From assembly GCA_030272155.1 (NCBI GenBank), contig CP126197.1, forward strand, positions 682,001 to 746,000: DNA of 64,000 bases, given 5' to 3'. Origin of the DNA: Tetradesmus obliquus. Lineage: Eukaryota; Chlorophyta; Chlorophyceae; Sphaeropleales; Scenedesmaceae. Below the pieces are notes generated by a model. It did no database searches. It was not told the DNA's origin and saw only the letters and a list, made by a program, of their open reading frames with translations. Positions 12,125-25,486 of the stretch are shown piece by piece. A program made the position numbers and the translations under genes. The stretch's first letter is position 1; the number at the start of each line of letters is the position of its first letter.

Positions 12125-15100
12125 CTACGGCAGCGCCGCATTGCGCAGCCGCCTGGCGCTCACCAGCACCACCCCACTGTATGCCCTGCCATCGCTAGTC
12201 ACCACCCTCAGCCCATAGCAGCGGCCTGCCACAGGAGCCACACCTCCTGCAAGCACCACCCGCATCACCCTGTATGCAGCACGCCTGCTGGGCACTGCAG
12301 GGATCGCAGTGCAGTTCTCAGAATTCACCACTTCAGAGGCTCCTGCAAGCTCCAATGGAACAGCAGCAGCAGCATTGGATGGGCAGTCTTTGGCGGGGCT
12401 CAGCAGAGTAGCAGATGCAACAACCTTCTTTCCTGCAGCTGGGCAGCCAGTAGATAGCCACGGCAGCTTCACAAGCCCCCTTGCAGGAGCCGAGAAGAAG
12501 CCAATGGCGGTTGGAAGGGACCATTTTGGAGAAACAGCGCCGGACGTCGGCTGCAGGAGGTTCCAAATGCAGGCGGGCTTTCCTGCAAGCATGCCTCTCT
12601 TCAGGCCCTGTGCTGCATTGCAGGAGCATGTAGGGGAGCCTGTGGCAGGTGTGGAGCAGGAGCAGCCGCTGCTGCAGATGGATTTGGGGTTGCAGGTGGT
12701 CAAATTGCTGCAGTCTGGGGGCGGGGCTGGGGGTGGTACTGTGCCAGGGTATTCAACTGTCAGGGTGTAGTCTCCAACGTTGCCGTAATTGCTGGGTAGG
12801 TCGAGGGTCCTGTTGGTGTCGACTTGGGTGGTTGGGGCGACGAAGAACTTGTACGTGCCTGCAATGCGGGCAGGGTTGTGAGTTATGTGTGGCAAGTGTA
12901 CAAGCGTCTCGTGAAGCTGGGTATTGCTGGGCAGCAGCTGTCATCAACGCGACAACCTATCGTGTGCAGCAGTTGGCATCAAACTAATGGCCGGTTGACA
13001 CCAGCTGCGCATTAGCAGTGCATGCAAGCGGATCAACGCAAGTGGCATACACCAGGCAAGCATGCAGAAAAAGCTCAAAGCTGGGCTCAGCTGCATCTCA
13101 TGCACAATCTGCCGCCGCTGCTGGCGCTGCACCCACTGCCTTCATAACAGGGATCCACACGTGCACGCTCACCTGCTGCTGGAACTGTTGCCATGAAAGT
13201 CTGGGAAGCATCCACGATACTTGACTGCGGCTTTACCACATCCGAGAATAAAGATCCAGCAGGAAATCCAAGATCTAACCGCAGATCTGAGCGCGGGAAG
13301 GGTACAGAGTAAGAAAAGGTGCCATAGGGCCCTGCATCCTGGAAAATCTCTTGGCCCCACGGTGGGGTGTAATCGATGCGGATGGTTATGCTCCCAGCCG
13401 CATTTGCGGTGAAGGAGAAGTAATCCTGGTCCGTCCCGCTGTTGATCACAGCGTTGGCTGTTGCACGCACATAGCCAGCAGTTGCAGCTGATGCCGAGCA
13501 GGTGCCGATGGCGGTGCATAATGCTGCTGCATTGGTCTCGCTGTCTCCTGCTTCATCTGGCAGCCTCGGCAGCCCATGTGCTGCAGTGTTACTCAAGATG
13601 GTAATGTCATCTTGCTGGTTGTTTGGCGTGCCTGTTTTCTCTGTGCTGCCATACTGCCCGTTGTTCCAGACGGAAAACAGCGCGGCAGCTGCACTGCCCT
13701 GCACGTCGGGTGAAGCAGCAGCAACAGCAGCAGCAGCAGAGTAAGGCCGGCATGCAGGATCAAAGCACTGTGGGCCAGCTACATTACTACACACAAATTA
13801 CATAGTCAAACACCAAGATGCAGCACCAAATGCAGCAGCATGACGCCAAGCCACCTTGAGATTACCTTCACGACAGCTATACACACGATGATCAAAGCAA
13901 AACAATGCACAAAAACAATGCAAGTATGTCTGCCAGCCACCAGCAGATCAACCCACCATGATGGGTGCCCATGGCGCAAGGTTTGTCGTCACAGTCAATG
14001 TGGTCCCTTTTGATGTGGTGGCTGTTTGCAGTATCTGGTAGCCAAGCTCGGGGCCAGTGTAGTACTCATACAGCACCGGCTGAGGCGTTGATGTTGTGAG
14101 CAGCCCATCATGTGTCAGGCCTGCAGCAGCAGCAGCAAACGCCTCGCATATTGCAACTCACGCCACCTGCAATCAAGCCGCAAGGTGCATGCCTGTTGTT
14201 GACTGGTGGTATTGTCTCCTGCAGACTGTTGCAGCAGGCGCTGGCTACTCAGGCATGGGCAGTGCAGGTGTCGTCATGCTCACAATTTGCACCGCATTGC
14301 AGGTTTGCACTTGTCTTGCTGTGTGACGTCACGTGCAGCTACACCGTGCTGGCAGATGTTCTGTAACATCTGCGGCGCTCAGCAGAGGCGAGCCCAAAAC
14401 CCAGCTGCGATGGACTCACCAAACAGATGGCCCATCTGCGTGGCAGCGCAGGAAATGACAGCAGCAGCAGCAGCAGCAGGGCAGAATTGGTTTTGCAGCG
14501 CATGTGCACACATACACGCAATCACAAGCATGTGCCATTGTGTGTGGTGATTGCTGACTGGCAACACGGCATGCATCAAGCAAAATTGCGCTGCAGTTAC
14601 ATGCCACTGTGCAGAGCAGTCGCGCAAAACAGTTAGCAGGTGGTTGTGCCTGCACTGGTCCAGTAGAAGCACCCCTCCCTCAAATTGCAGTGCTGTAGCT
14701 CATGATCATCAGAATGTGTTGAAGCTGTTTGGCTTTGCACACCAATCACACTGATCATGTCATGCCGCTGCATGCGCCGCTGACAGGTACTGTCACGCAA
14801 CAGATGTTATAACACTGTGATGTTTCTGTTATGCACCTCGTGTGACGCAGCCTCCATGACAGCCTTGGCGTCAACACCCCTGCATGGCAGTAGTGAGGCA
14901 GCGTTAGCAGCAATGCCTGCTTTGATGGGGGAGGTCTGGTTGGCTGCTGGCAGTATACCAGTATAGATTGTTGCAGGTCACCCTTTACAAGTGCAACACA
15001 ACATAATGCATACTGGATGCAACGTAGTGCTAGAAGGGCACAGTGCTGGCATGACAGCGCATGTGCGTGCACACGCACGTTTGAGGCAAGCAGTGAGCAC

Positions 15101-17868
15101 AGCACTCACTCGGCAAACACAAAGATGTCTCTCTTGCTGGCAACGCCGGCGGTGCTGATCTCCCCAAAAGCCGCAACCTGCACACAGCAGGGCCGGCAGC
15201 AGCAGCAGCAGCAGCAGCAGCACATGGTACAGCATGTCCATGCAGAGGAACAGCCGTCACAGCACAAACACGCCACTACACATGCTTAAACACAAGGAGT
15301 GCTCTAAGGGCAAACGCACACAGCTGCATGTGCTGACGTCACCTGTACCAAGACCGCAGCACATGCACACTGCACAACAAGATCACAGCACATGTTGCAC
15401 AGCAAACACTACCACACATGCTTAGATACAGGGAGTGCTCCAAGGGCAAACGCACACAGCTGCATGTGCTAACAAGAGCTGTAGAGCAGCTCATGCCTTC
15501 CACAGCAAACTTACCGCTGACATGCCAAGGGGCGGATCCGGGCCATCGTATTTGAGCCATGTCGGCATGCCCCCAATGCACACGCGCGCGCCGTACGCGA
15601 CATCAGACAAACTGGACCTGCGAGATCATGCAATGAGAGTTGCCAGCAAGCGGCGTCAGCGCCTGACCCGGCCAGAGGAACGATCCTCGCTGCTTGCTGG
15701 AACGCCTGACCCGGCCAATGGAACACACTTTTTGTCTTGGACTGGGTGCCTCGTCATCACATCAAGTTCTGTTGGGGCCCTGCCTGGCATGCTGCAAGTT
15801 TGCTGCTGCTATGGCCCAGCTGATATCACAGTGCTGCTGCTCCTGCAGCTGCTGCATCATGCAGGGGGTGTCTGCAGATCCGTGTCCAAGATGAAGTAAA
15901 GCAGCAGCAGCAGCAGCAGCAGCAGCACAAGCTGCAGCACGCAACGCACCGCTCCATCTGTGCTGCCGTCAGCTCCTCAGTGGTGATGTCAATATCCCAC
16001 AGCGCATAGTCACTCGCCACTGCATGCCACAGCCAGAAACAAGCACACACAGTAAATGTGGGAGCAGAGCATGCACTAAATGGCGCACGTGCACTAGCAC
16101 TAGCACTGGCGCATATTCACTTGCCACTGCAATGCAGGCACATCAACAACAGAGGATCAGCACCAGCTGGCTGCGTGCACTTGGGCGTGTTTGTAGTGTG
16201 CGCTGCACCGCACTGCACTGGCACTGAACTGCAATGCACTGAGAGGCTATGCACTGACACACGATCCATTGAAGAGCACTGTATTGCTGCACTTCTGTGA
16301 AGGTATCACCTGCATGCCTAACAGGAACACAAGCAACTGAGCATGTTTTACCTGCTGACACCACGCTGCTGCATCCGTGCGTTGCTGCGTCCTGTTTTAC
16401 CTGCTGACACCGCACTGCTGCAAGTCTGCATTGCTGCACCCTGTTTTACCTGCTGACACCGCACTGCTGCATCCGTGCGTTGCTGCGTCCTGTTTAACCT
16501 GCTTTCACCGCACTGCTGCAACCATGCATTGCTGCATCCTGTTTTACCTGCTGACACCGCACTGCTGCATCCGTGCATTGCTGCGTCATGTTTTCCCTGC
16601 TTTCACCGCGCTGCTGCATCCCTGCATTAATACGATATTGCTGCATCCTGTTTAACCTGCTGACACCGCACTGCTGCAAGTCTGCATTGCTGCATCCTGT
16701 TTTACATGCTGACACCGCACAGCTGCATCCGTGCGTTGCTGCATCCTGCTGCTCACCGTTTCTCCATATCGCCACAATCTCCTGTAGCTCTGACTGAGAG
16801 AAGCTTGTACTGCTGGGGCTGCTGTTCAGGTTTGACACATAGCGGGGCGTGACGATGGCCGCTGTGCCAGTCTTTGATTGGGCAGCTGTGTTCCACCAGG
16901 TGCCCTGCACAGGCATATATGCACATGCACAGCAAGTTTTATTGAAAGAGCCAGGTTCAGGCAGTTACACAGGCAGCTGAGGCGTTGCCAAGCAGCGGCG
17001 TCAGCTGCAGACACGTGGTATCTGAACTTGCAATATCCCCAGCCTGTGCTGAGGCACAATGTCGGCATCAGCTGTTACTTGGCAAGGAGCGCTTGTGAAG
17101 CACTTGCAGTTGTTGCACAGCAAGTCATACACAGAGTTGCCTGGAATGCTGCAACATCTGCGGTGCCATGTCACAGCATGCATTTGCTGCCTGCACTAGT
17201 GCTTTGTGGCTGTTTTCTTCCAAGGCAGACACATTTGAAGAAGGGTGTGTGCCATAAGGCAGCGCTTGCAGCACAATACAGCAGCGGATGTGCAGATGAG
17301 TGCAGCTCAAGTGTGTCATCGTGTGAGGCTAGTCAATCAATGATCTGCTGGAAGCTTGAGCTTGCAACTACTGTGCACTTACAACGGTGGTGCAGCCCTT
17401 GAACGCCAGGTACACCTTGCGGGTTGCTGCTGCCCGGGAGTGCAGCTTGAACACTGCTGCCTCTGTCAGAGGAACGCTGCTGTCGTTCTGGTTGGCCGGC
17501 CCATTGGCTACTGAAACAATTTCGGTGGTGCTTGTTGATTCAGCCGGAGAATCGCCGCTTGCAACAGCGTATTGCGTGACAACGTGGGGCCTTCTGCTGC
17601 TCTTCCTGCCCTTCATTGTGCAGGTGTACACAACTCCTCCATCGGCAACCTTCGCCTCTGGGTCTGAGCGCACGATAGCAGAGATCTTCGAAACCGAGAA
17701 ACCGGTTGACAGCGATGCTGCAGCGAGGCTGGCAGCATCCACGCCGATAGATGCAGCAGCAGCTTCAACACCAGCATCCGCGTCAGACGCAGCAGCGCGA
17801 GGTGAAACCGCTGTCAAGTAGCAAATGTAAACTACTAGAGCAGCACGAGCGGCCGCGTGGCTGCACAT
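12125..17868 (-). CDS. Secreted metzincin-type zinc metalloprotease with C-terminal PPC-like and Cys-rich regions (intact copy)
   Basis: Ten exons: 17868-17383, 16904-16757, 16019-15950, 15617-15515, 15177-15110, 14879-14837, 14435-14420, 14120-13957, 13698-13173 and 12858-12125. All phases agree and give about 785 residues. The ATG begins a signal peptide (MCSHAAARAALVVYICYLTA). Family marks in order are KLHSRAAATRKVYLAF, DYALWDIDITTEE, ARVCIGG, DIFVFAE, the zinc motif HEMGHLFGLTHDG at 305-317, and the Met-turn WAPIM ending at residue 366. The next region (SVWNNGQYG, QQDDITI, DEAGDS, DQDYFSF, YTLTVEYPG) resembles pre-peptidase C-terminal (PPC) repeats. It is followed by a short Cys-rich segment and a Lys/Val-rich tail. 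The active site is divided over three exons, the middle one only 16 nt. Related algal and bacterial proteins are extracellular; a role in matrix or cell-wall turnover is inferred. Confidence 0.85.
14420..14435 (-). other. 16-nt microexon encoding the centre of the zinc motif
   Basis: ATGGGCCATCTGTTTG lies between CAG and GTGAGT on the minus strand. It joins a phase-0 donor after the HE codons (14837) to GCCTGACACATGATGG at 14120, giving HE-MGHLFG-LTHDG. Without it the metalloprotease loses the second zinc ligand and the frame. Confidence 0.85.
16340..16752. repeat. 49-bp minisatellite, about 8 copies, in metalloprotease intron 2
   Basis: Units begin TGTTTTACCTGCTGACACCG and vary at a few sites. 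One unit carries an ATTAATACGAT insertion. The array ends within about 10 nt of the donor of exon 16904-16757. Confidence 0.85.
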
Positions 17869-20800
17869 GTTGTGCAAGCTTGCTCACAGCTTCGAATGAG
17901 TCTCGTTGGGCACAAGACAAAGTTCCGGGCTATCACTGAGACAATATACGATTTGGTATTGAAAATATACAACCAGCCATAGCTGGTAATGCGCAAGTTT
18001 TCTCGGGGTTTCGTCCATTTCCTCGATGCAGCTGCTGCTGTACGAGCGGGAGCCCAACAGTTAGTGACCAGGGCTTGCCCGCAAGGAAGTGATGCATGGC
18101 GTTGGCGGAAATGCTGGTGATATGAACCCTGCCTTGCCGTAGTGCTGCAAGGTCGTCTTGGAGCACCTGCTGCATCAGCTGCTGTCAGGGCAGCGGCTGC
18201 AAGAGCTCCACCAGAGTTCAGCTACTTTATGATCTTGAATATCACACCTGTCACAGAGACGGTGTTCTACCTCAACTTGCGCATGATTTCCAGTGATGTA
18301 ACGCAGCATGTGTGGCGGATAGTGGCTGCTTTGGCTCAAGCATATCCCAGCTGCCAGCTGCCGCAAGTGCGGCACTTGAAGTGCAGCAGGCTGCAGGGGT
18401 GCTGAAGCAGCAAAATCTACACAGTCATAACCTTCAATCCATCTGAGATAGTGCCAAGGCCCACATGCCATAGTAAAGGCCGCATGACGTACCCATGAGC
18501 TGGCTGTGGCACCAACAGCCTTGAGATATGCCTATTTTTAGTGTGTACTACAGTGTCCAAAACTGACGAAGTGCTGCTTTCCAGCAAACTATGACAGATG
18601 CAGTGCGTTGCGCAAATCCTGTGAAACAAACCACGCACGCATGTGCGCATACCGTGTGCGGGCTGCCCTCAACAGGCCGATCGAATGGTCCAGACAGATG
18701 TGCAGCACTGCTGCCAGTGGCAGCAGAGAGCAAGAATCCAAAACATGCATTTTCAACAGCGTCTAGCTGGGCAAACAGTGCGGTGCTGTCAAGCTCGAGC
18801 AGCTTTGCGCAGCCAGGCAGCCACGATACAAGGCTCCAGCAGCAGCTCTCATGGTGCCTGCAGCAGCAGCGACAGCGACTGGATAGGCGTGGCTGTGCAT
18901 CACACAATAGCCTAAGCACGTCAGCTCAGCCCAGGGTTGGCTGCACGTGAACACCGCTGCCATCACCATGGATAAGAATCATGCTAGCTTGATGCAGCAA
19001 TTGGTTGATGCACAGCTCCTGCAGCCGCCTCAAGCACCAATTGCCCCAGCAAGCAAGAAATTGGCACATGCAGGCAATTGCCACATGCAAGCAAGTGATT
19101 GCCACATGCAGGCAATTGCCACATGCAAGCAAGCAACTTCCATATGCAAGCATGAGTGTGCCCGGGTTGAGCAGCAGCCTGCAGGAACAGCAGCCCGCAG
19201 GAACAGCAGCCTGCAGGAACAGCAGCCTGCAGGAGCAGCAGCCTGCAGGAGCAGCAGCCTGCAGGAACAGCAGCCTGCAGGAACAGCAGCCCGCAGGAAC
19301 AGCAGCCTCCCACTTCACCAAAGCACACATCTGGACATTGAAATTAGTTGGGTATCCAACTCAAACTGGTGGGTGGCATGTTGCGCGCTTTCAACGGATG
19401 CCGGAGATCACAATCCACAAGGAGGTAGAGCTATCAGAAAGAAAAAACCTCGAGACCTCAACCTCCAACCACAAGTGCTGGTGCCTATGGCTCTGCCATG
19501 GTGTATGTACCAAATGTACTCAAGCAGTACAATCTGCCTGCTGCCAGTGCTGCAGTGACAGCCACACCACAGTCGTGGGACCAACTGGTAGTACTAACAG
19601 AACCAATATCTGCAGGGAGCAGACCCAATGTGTGTAGGTACTGGTCCAATCGTGCTCACATGCAATTTGCTTTTCAAAACAAGCTCAGCCTTACTCTCGA
19701 TCCCAGCAACCGGGAACATGCTGTTGTCAAATGAGGTGGAAATAATCCTGGAGGCAGCATGGATGCGTAGCTGCCTGCTTCGCCTGGCGATGCCAATCAA
19801 AGACATGCAGGAAGATGCAGCAGGAGCCCTTGCTGAACATCACAGTGGCAGCTCAGCTGTGCATGGCCAGAGGCCAGAACTGACCCTAAAGCCCAAGCTA
19901 AGAATGGCTAGGGGCCAGAACTGACCCCAGCTAAGATCCACAAACGACAGCCAGCAAGAATTTCTCTGGCTCAGAGTTGCGATGACAATATCACGGGGGC
20001 TCATGATAGAGGGACTGTTTAGCACACACGCATGGGGCAGTGCTCCTCATCCCAGCACGCCCACAGTTCCAACCCATGGCCAGGGCCCTGGGCTGTCTGA
20101 GCTGAGATCCTACAAGAATCCTTGTCCAAAACAGCCAGCAAGACGTTCTCCGGCTCAGCACAACTCTGAGGATGTGACTCATGCTGGAGGCCCCGCACAC
20201 ATATGGGACAGTGCTCCTCATCCCGGCACGCCCACACTGCCAACCCGGTTCCTGCAACGCTGAGCCAGCGTGCTAGTAGCGCCTGCCGCAGTACTGCGCA
20301 AGCTTGTCAGTACACGCCACACACATAACGAGAGCTGTCACACACACCGCAACGCAGTTCAAGCTGCCAGCGTCAGAATTGCATGTGATGTGTAAGAAAC
20401 CCAAACGAAGTTGCCATGCAAGGGACCAGCAGTATTCTCACTGCCCGTGACACAGCGATGCACACAGCAATGCACACAGCAATGCCCACACGTAAAATCG
20501 CCAGCATGGCCTTCTCATTTGACAATTCGCCACGCCTGCACCAATGCAGATTTTTCCTAGCTGGTTTCCTTCTTTCGTAACCGCAAACACCACACGTCAA
20601 AAACGGGAGGTCTTTCGCGTCACACTGTGACACTTGAAGTGAGACCCGTGCACACGGGTTTGCACACACACGCAGTAATCTTTCAACGGCACAAAGCCAG
20701 TGTACCCCAGCATTAGCAACCAAATGCTTCATGTTTAGTATGCATGCAGTTGTTTGCTGGCAGCCTGCAAACAAAACACACGCTGCCTGCCACATATGGC

Positions 20801-21330
20801 AGACTTGTTGTGTGTCACAGCTGCAGCCTACATGGCACATTGCAAGGCAGGATTTTCAAGGTGTAGATGATATGCATGAGCCTTCAGACAAGGTTGTACC
20901 ACCTTCCAGGAGCTGTGAGTGACCAAACAAGTGCTCAGATCCCAATATTCAAGTGCAAGCTTCCTCTACACGAGTGTCTACAGAGTTTCACAATCTGCAC
21001 CTTCAATGCTGAACTGTTGTGTAGCACACGGCCATGCGTGGAGCACAACATGAATCAACATCAGACTCTGGTATCTGCAGAAGAAATCACTGACATCCAG
21101 CCATTGCACGTGGTTGCAATTACACTGCTGCCTGCTGCAGCAATGCCAAATTCCTCACACACAGGCAGCCTTGACCAGCTTTGGTGTGCACAGCAGAACA
21201 CGCCCAACACGTTGTTCTGCAGCAGACAAATACGTCTGCACATGCTACCTACGCAATGCTGTCATTGGTATACCACACAGCAGCAGCAGCAGCAGCAGCA
21301 CTGCTGCAGCAGCTCATCTGGTCTATCCCT
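17869..21330. other. Spacer between the two metalloprotease paralogues
   Basis: No spliceable gene was found. It holds a 16-bp minisatellite (19174-19310), a short repeated word CACATGCAAGCA near 19065-19150, and a diverged direct repeat of about 190 bp (19940-20045 and 20130-20240, sharing CAGTGCTCCTCATCCC). Long open frames across the minisatellite are repeat artefacts. Confidence 0.5.
19174..19310. repeat. 16-bp minisatellite, about 8.5 copies
   Basis: Unit GCAGCCTGCAGGAACA with single-base variants. As 16 is not a multiple of three, all frames stay open through it, which explains the overlapping Gln/Ser/Ala- and Cys-rich frames there. Confidence 0.85.
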
Positions 21331-21727
21331 TTACTTGGCGAGCACCTGCAGCGTCCCTGTCAGAGCACTCCCATCAGACAGCACCGCCCTGAGCATGTAG
21401 CACTTTCCAGCCGGCTGTCCAGCTGGCAGGCTGGCCCTGAACACAAAGTATCCCTTCCTCCCGACACACACCTGGGGTTTACCCAGCTCCCCTGCCGCTG
21501 CTACAGTCAGGGGTTTAGCAGCGGGCGGGGTTTTGGTGCAGGTCGCCGACGCTGGGCTGCCAGCTGGCAGTGGCTGGATGGAGATGGTTTTGATGATCTT
21601 TTTGTCCGAGGTTGGACATGTGCTGATGGCAAATGGCAGGCGCACCAGAGAGTTCGCCTTTGCCGAGAAAACCCCTGCAGAGACGAAAAGCAGGCAGACG
21701 CAGCAGCACATGGCGGTGATGCAACCA

Positions 21728-21792
21728 CAGCATGAGCCTCTCGTTGGCTCTTGAGTGGGGTTCCCACTCCTCGTTTGAGTGGAGCATGCAAT
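21728..21792 (+). mobile_element. 3'-end fragment of the same LINE family, inside an intron
   Basis: GAGCCTCTCGTTGGCTC, then GTGGGGTTCCCACTCCTCG and GAGTGGAGCATG match the 3' end of the LINE at about 51997-52055. Only the terminal 60 or so bases are recognisable. It sits in the intron between exons 22125-22056 and 21674-21331 of the second metalloprotease. Confidence 0.8.
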
Positions 21793-22135
21793 GCGATGTG
21801 TTGTATTGCACTACGTGGCATCATTCCCATGACATCGTTATGCTGGCAGGCACAAGGGGTCGCAATACCTTTGCAGAGTGCCAAGCACACCGCAGTGCTT
21901 TTGGCTGACTGTGACACTGACAACACTGAGCAGCTGCATCGGCACAGCATGCACGCCTGCAAGCCGTGTCATCAGAGTGGCCAGGCAGCTCTGGTCCTGC
22001 AGCAGCATCAACTTATGCAGGCAGGCAGGCGATTGCCAGGCTGCTGTTTGCTCACCAAGGCTTGTTGGGTTGGTCCAGTTGACGCCTTCAGTTGCTGCCA
22101 GAGCCCAGAGGCAGGCTGGCTTGGCCTGCAGTGGT

Positions 22136-22190
<55 letters not shown>

Positions 22191-22979
22191 CAGCAGCAGC
22201 AGCTGAGAGTTGTTGTATGTAGTAAGCAAGCAGGTGAGCTGGCTGCTATTGCTGCGTACGTCTGCTCTTCAGCGCCGTCAGCTGAGCCCTCTACAATCCG
22301 TGCCTATGTTTTGAGTCTGCTCAGCATCTTGGAGCAGAGGTGGTAGCAGGCACACGGCAGCCACGATGTTGTAACATAAACAACACACTAAATGCACGCG
22401 GTCAACTCCAGCGCACCTAAACGCTCCAGCTGCTGGCATTGCCTGCCTCACCTGGAACACGCCTTTTTTGAAGCCCTCTGCAGCCGGGCAGTTGCATGTT
22501 CCTGACCCAGATTGGGTATTGCTGCAGCTGCAGCCGCTGCAGAAGCTGCTGGGGTTGCAGTTTGTGGATGCCTTGCCGTTTGGTGCAGGTGGTGGGGAGG
22601 GTGATGGGGTGGGTGGGGGTTCTGCACGGGTCCCTGGGTATTCCACTGTCAGGGTGTACTCGCCAATCATGCCATAGTTGGTGGGGAGGTTGAGGGGTGG
22701 GCTGCTGCTGACACGAGTGGTAGGCATGACATAGAAGATGTAAGTGCCTGCAAGCAGCAATAGGATACAAGTGGAGGGTTGAGGAGATTGTTAAGCTTGT
22801 GATATGGCGTGTGTTGCAACTGGCTGGAAGATTCGTGTGTACCACCTGTGGCTTTGACAGCCTTGCTTACAAAGATCAAGGCGGGGCAAGCTGCTGCACG
22901 CTGCCGCAGGCCTGCATTGCACAGGCAGTGCTGCCGTTGACAGTACATCAGGCACGCATTGCTGGTGCTGTGCTGGGGT

Positions 22980-23235
22980 CTGTCTTGCACCTTTTCTTGC
23001 TTACACGCATGTCCTGCAAAGTCGTAGACTCACGCGGCACAGGTGATGAACTGCGGCTTGTGCTGTGCTGTGTTCTGTCTTGCACCACTTACACCGCTGG
23101 CAAGCAGCTGTACGCATGTCCTGCAGAAAGTGGCGGCTCCCGCTGCGCCGCAGGTGAAGAACTGTGGCTGGCATTGTGCTGGGTTCTTCTTGTACCGGTT
23201 CTTGCTTACAAGCACGTCCTGCAAATCGATGCACT
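22980..23235. repeat. Three diverged copies of a roughly 80-bp block in a metalloprotease intron
   Basis: The blocks share CATGTCCTGCAAA/GAAAG near 23010, 23118 and 23215, and GTGATGAACTGCGGCTTG-like words. They end at the donor of exon 23348-23239. Confidence 0.6.
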
Positions 23236-23452
23236 TACCTGCCGCGGGCAGCGTTGCAGTGAAGGTGTCACTGGTGTCCATGAGGCCCTGGCTTGGCTTT
23301 TGCACTGACACTCCTCCTGAAAAGCTGACATCCAAGCGAAGGTCGTTCCTGCAAGCACACATGCCAAGGTGATATGAGAGTTGCAGTCGGCAATACAAGC
23401 TTTGTAGGCATGAGAGGGCCGGTTGCCAGTGCAGGCACCGGACAGCAGTACG

Positions 23453-23495
23453 CTGGGCCTCCTGCAAAGTTGACATCCAAGCGAAGGTCGTTCCT
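23453..23495 (-). repeat. Duplicate of the 5' end of exon 23348-23239
   Basis: The acceptor CAG and the first 30 or so bases (GAACGACCTTCGCTTGGATG, then TCAACTTTGCAGGAGG) are repeated upstream in the preceding intron. It would be a competing acceptor with no matching exon end. Confidence 0.75.
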
Positions 23496-24002
23496 GCAAG
23501 CATGCAAGGCAACGGAATATTTCTTATGAGCCCAAGTAACACGAGGCAAGGGTCAAAGCCCCGGTTTGTTATGGGTGTCAGTTCCAAGTTACGACGGCAC
23601 AGCAGTTATAAACAACAACCGAAGACACAAAAGGTTTATGTTAGCATTGTCAAGGCAGCCACACGAATATAAGAAGGTGACTGCCCAACGCATGACAGTG
23701 TGTGCGGTCTGCTGGGCATGCACCTGTGTTGTGGCAGCTGCTTTCTGTGTCTGCTGCGTACCGCCGGCCACGGCACAGCTGATGAAACAACAACCATGAA
23801 GGCCCCCCTTGAGGTCTGAAAGGAACTGCTTGAGTTTGTCTGTTGTACTGCTTTTCGCAACAATCTGTACTGCTTTATACATGCACCACTTGCACCTCAA
23901 GATGAGGCTGTCGCAACATCTGATGAGGCTGTCGCAACATCTGATGAGGCTGTCGCAACATCTGATGACACAAGTCACCCATGCCAGCGCAGCTCAACAG
24001 AG

Positions 24003-24040
24003 GTGAGCGCACCTGAGGTACTGGATGGTCACGTCAGTCA
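24003..24040 (-). repeat. Duplicate of the 3' end of exon 24478-24136
   Basis: ACCTGAGGTACTGGATGGTC repeats the exon-end sequence at 24134-24166 (ACCTGAGGTACTGGGTGGTC). It carries a similar downstream donor and lies 130 bp away inside the following intron. Confidence 0.75.
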
Positions 24041-24783
24041 GGCTGATCGTTGTCTGATAGATAAGTTTGCACCGCATGCAACACACAATGCACTTGTGAT
24101 AAACCCCAGCAGAAGCCCATGGCAGTGCAGCTCACCTGAGGTACTGGGTGGTCACGTCCGTTGGGCCCAGCCCCGTGACCTCAACGCTCTCGAGCTGCGA
24201 GAACCCGGGCACGTAATCCACTCGGATGGTCACGGGCCCTGCGGCTGCCGCAACAAACGAGAAGTAATCCCTGTCCGTGCCGCTGTTAGCAACAGCCTGC
24301 ACGACTGCCTGCACGCGCTTGGGATCAGCAGTAGATGGCGTGCAGGTGCCGATCGAACAGATGGCGACGGCCGTTGTGTCGCTGTCACCCGCTTCGTCGG
24401 GCAGCAGGGGCAGGTAGGTGCTAATGACGGAAATGTCATCTTGTGGGTTGTTGGGGGTGCCACCAGGCTCCAGATTGCCTGCAGGACACACCAGCAGAAG
24501 CGGCAAATGCACTGCAAGTCACGCTGATGCCGCTTATGGCAAAAAGCGGGCTTGGTGGCTGCACCAGCAAGGCTGGCAAAGGATGCTGAGTTTGTGACAC
24601 CAGCAGAAGTGGCAGAGGATGCGATGGTTTGGTCAGCATGGCCAAGACGTGTGCAATTGTGGCAATGAGCTGTGTTGTCAGTAGTGCGGCACAGCATGCC
24701 GCCGGCGTGCGCTCATCAGCTTCTGACGGCAATGACACTGTGCACAACTGAGTTGCATTGCAAAGTGCAAGCTGCTTGGTGTA

Positions 24784-24786
24784 CTG

Positions 24787-24846
<60 letters not shown>
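24784..24846. repeat. (CTG)20-type tract, judged intronic
   Basis: About 20 CTG units follow NNGNYG directly on the minus strand. Read as coding, they give poly-Gln and then an unrelated frame. The paralogue continues from NNGQYG straight to the QDD motif, so the tract is placed inside an intron with donor GTGCGC. Confidence 0.75.
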
Positions 24847-24847
<1 letters not shown>

Positions 24848-25451
24848 GCACCATAGTTTCCGTTGTTCCACTGGGTGTACTGAGCTTCGGCGCCAGTGCC
24901 CTGCGCGCACAGCAGCAGGTTGCAGGCCATGTGGGGCCCGCTGTCATTGTTACATGCGTGCCGGGCAGAATCCGGTGGCGTATGCACGCAATTCGCATAC
25001 AAAGACAGCGCTCGCTGAAGCCACATGTGCACACATGCATGCAGGCATGTCTGGAGGCCAATCACATCAGTGCACCTCTTGAGAGCCTTGACTACCAGCC
25101 TGCTTGTAACCACGCGAGCCAAGTTGCCTGTAACCCACCATGATAGGTGCCCAGGGGTACTGAGGCAATGTAATCCTGCCCCCAGCCACACTGTATTCGG
25201 TTGTGAGCCCCACATCAGGGCCACCAGTATTCATAAGTGCCGGCACTGGTGGCCAAGCCGTCATGTGACAGACCTGCAGCGGTGGCAGGCGGGCATTGAG
25301 CTGCTGAATACAATGCAACACGACGAATGCGCAGGGGCAGGCTAAATAGTTGCAGTGAAGCCCTATCCGGCAGCGCTAGCCAGTGTTGCGCAGTAGCAGC
25401 CATGGTGCAGCCAGCATCGTGCAGAAAATGCAATCTTTAGCAAGCACTATG

Positions 25452-25486
<35 letters not shown>

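Noticed and set aside
18926..19637. Overlapping long frames on both strands across 18.9-19.6 kb.
   Set aside because: They are kept open by the 16-bp minisatellite and have no family similarity.
24784..24846. Poly-Gln protein segment in the second metalloprotease.
   Set aside because: The frame leaves the family right after the tract, while the next family motif is recovered by splicing it out.
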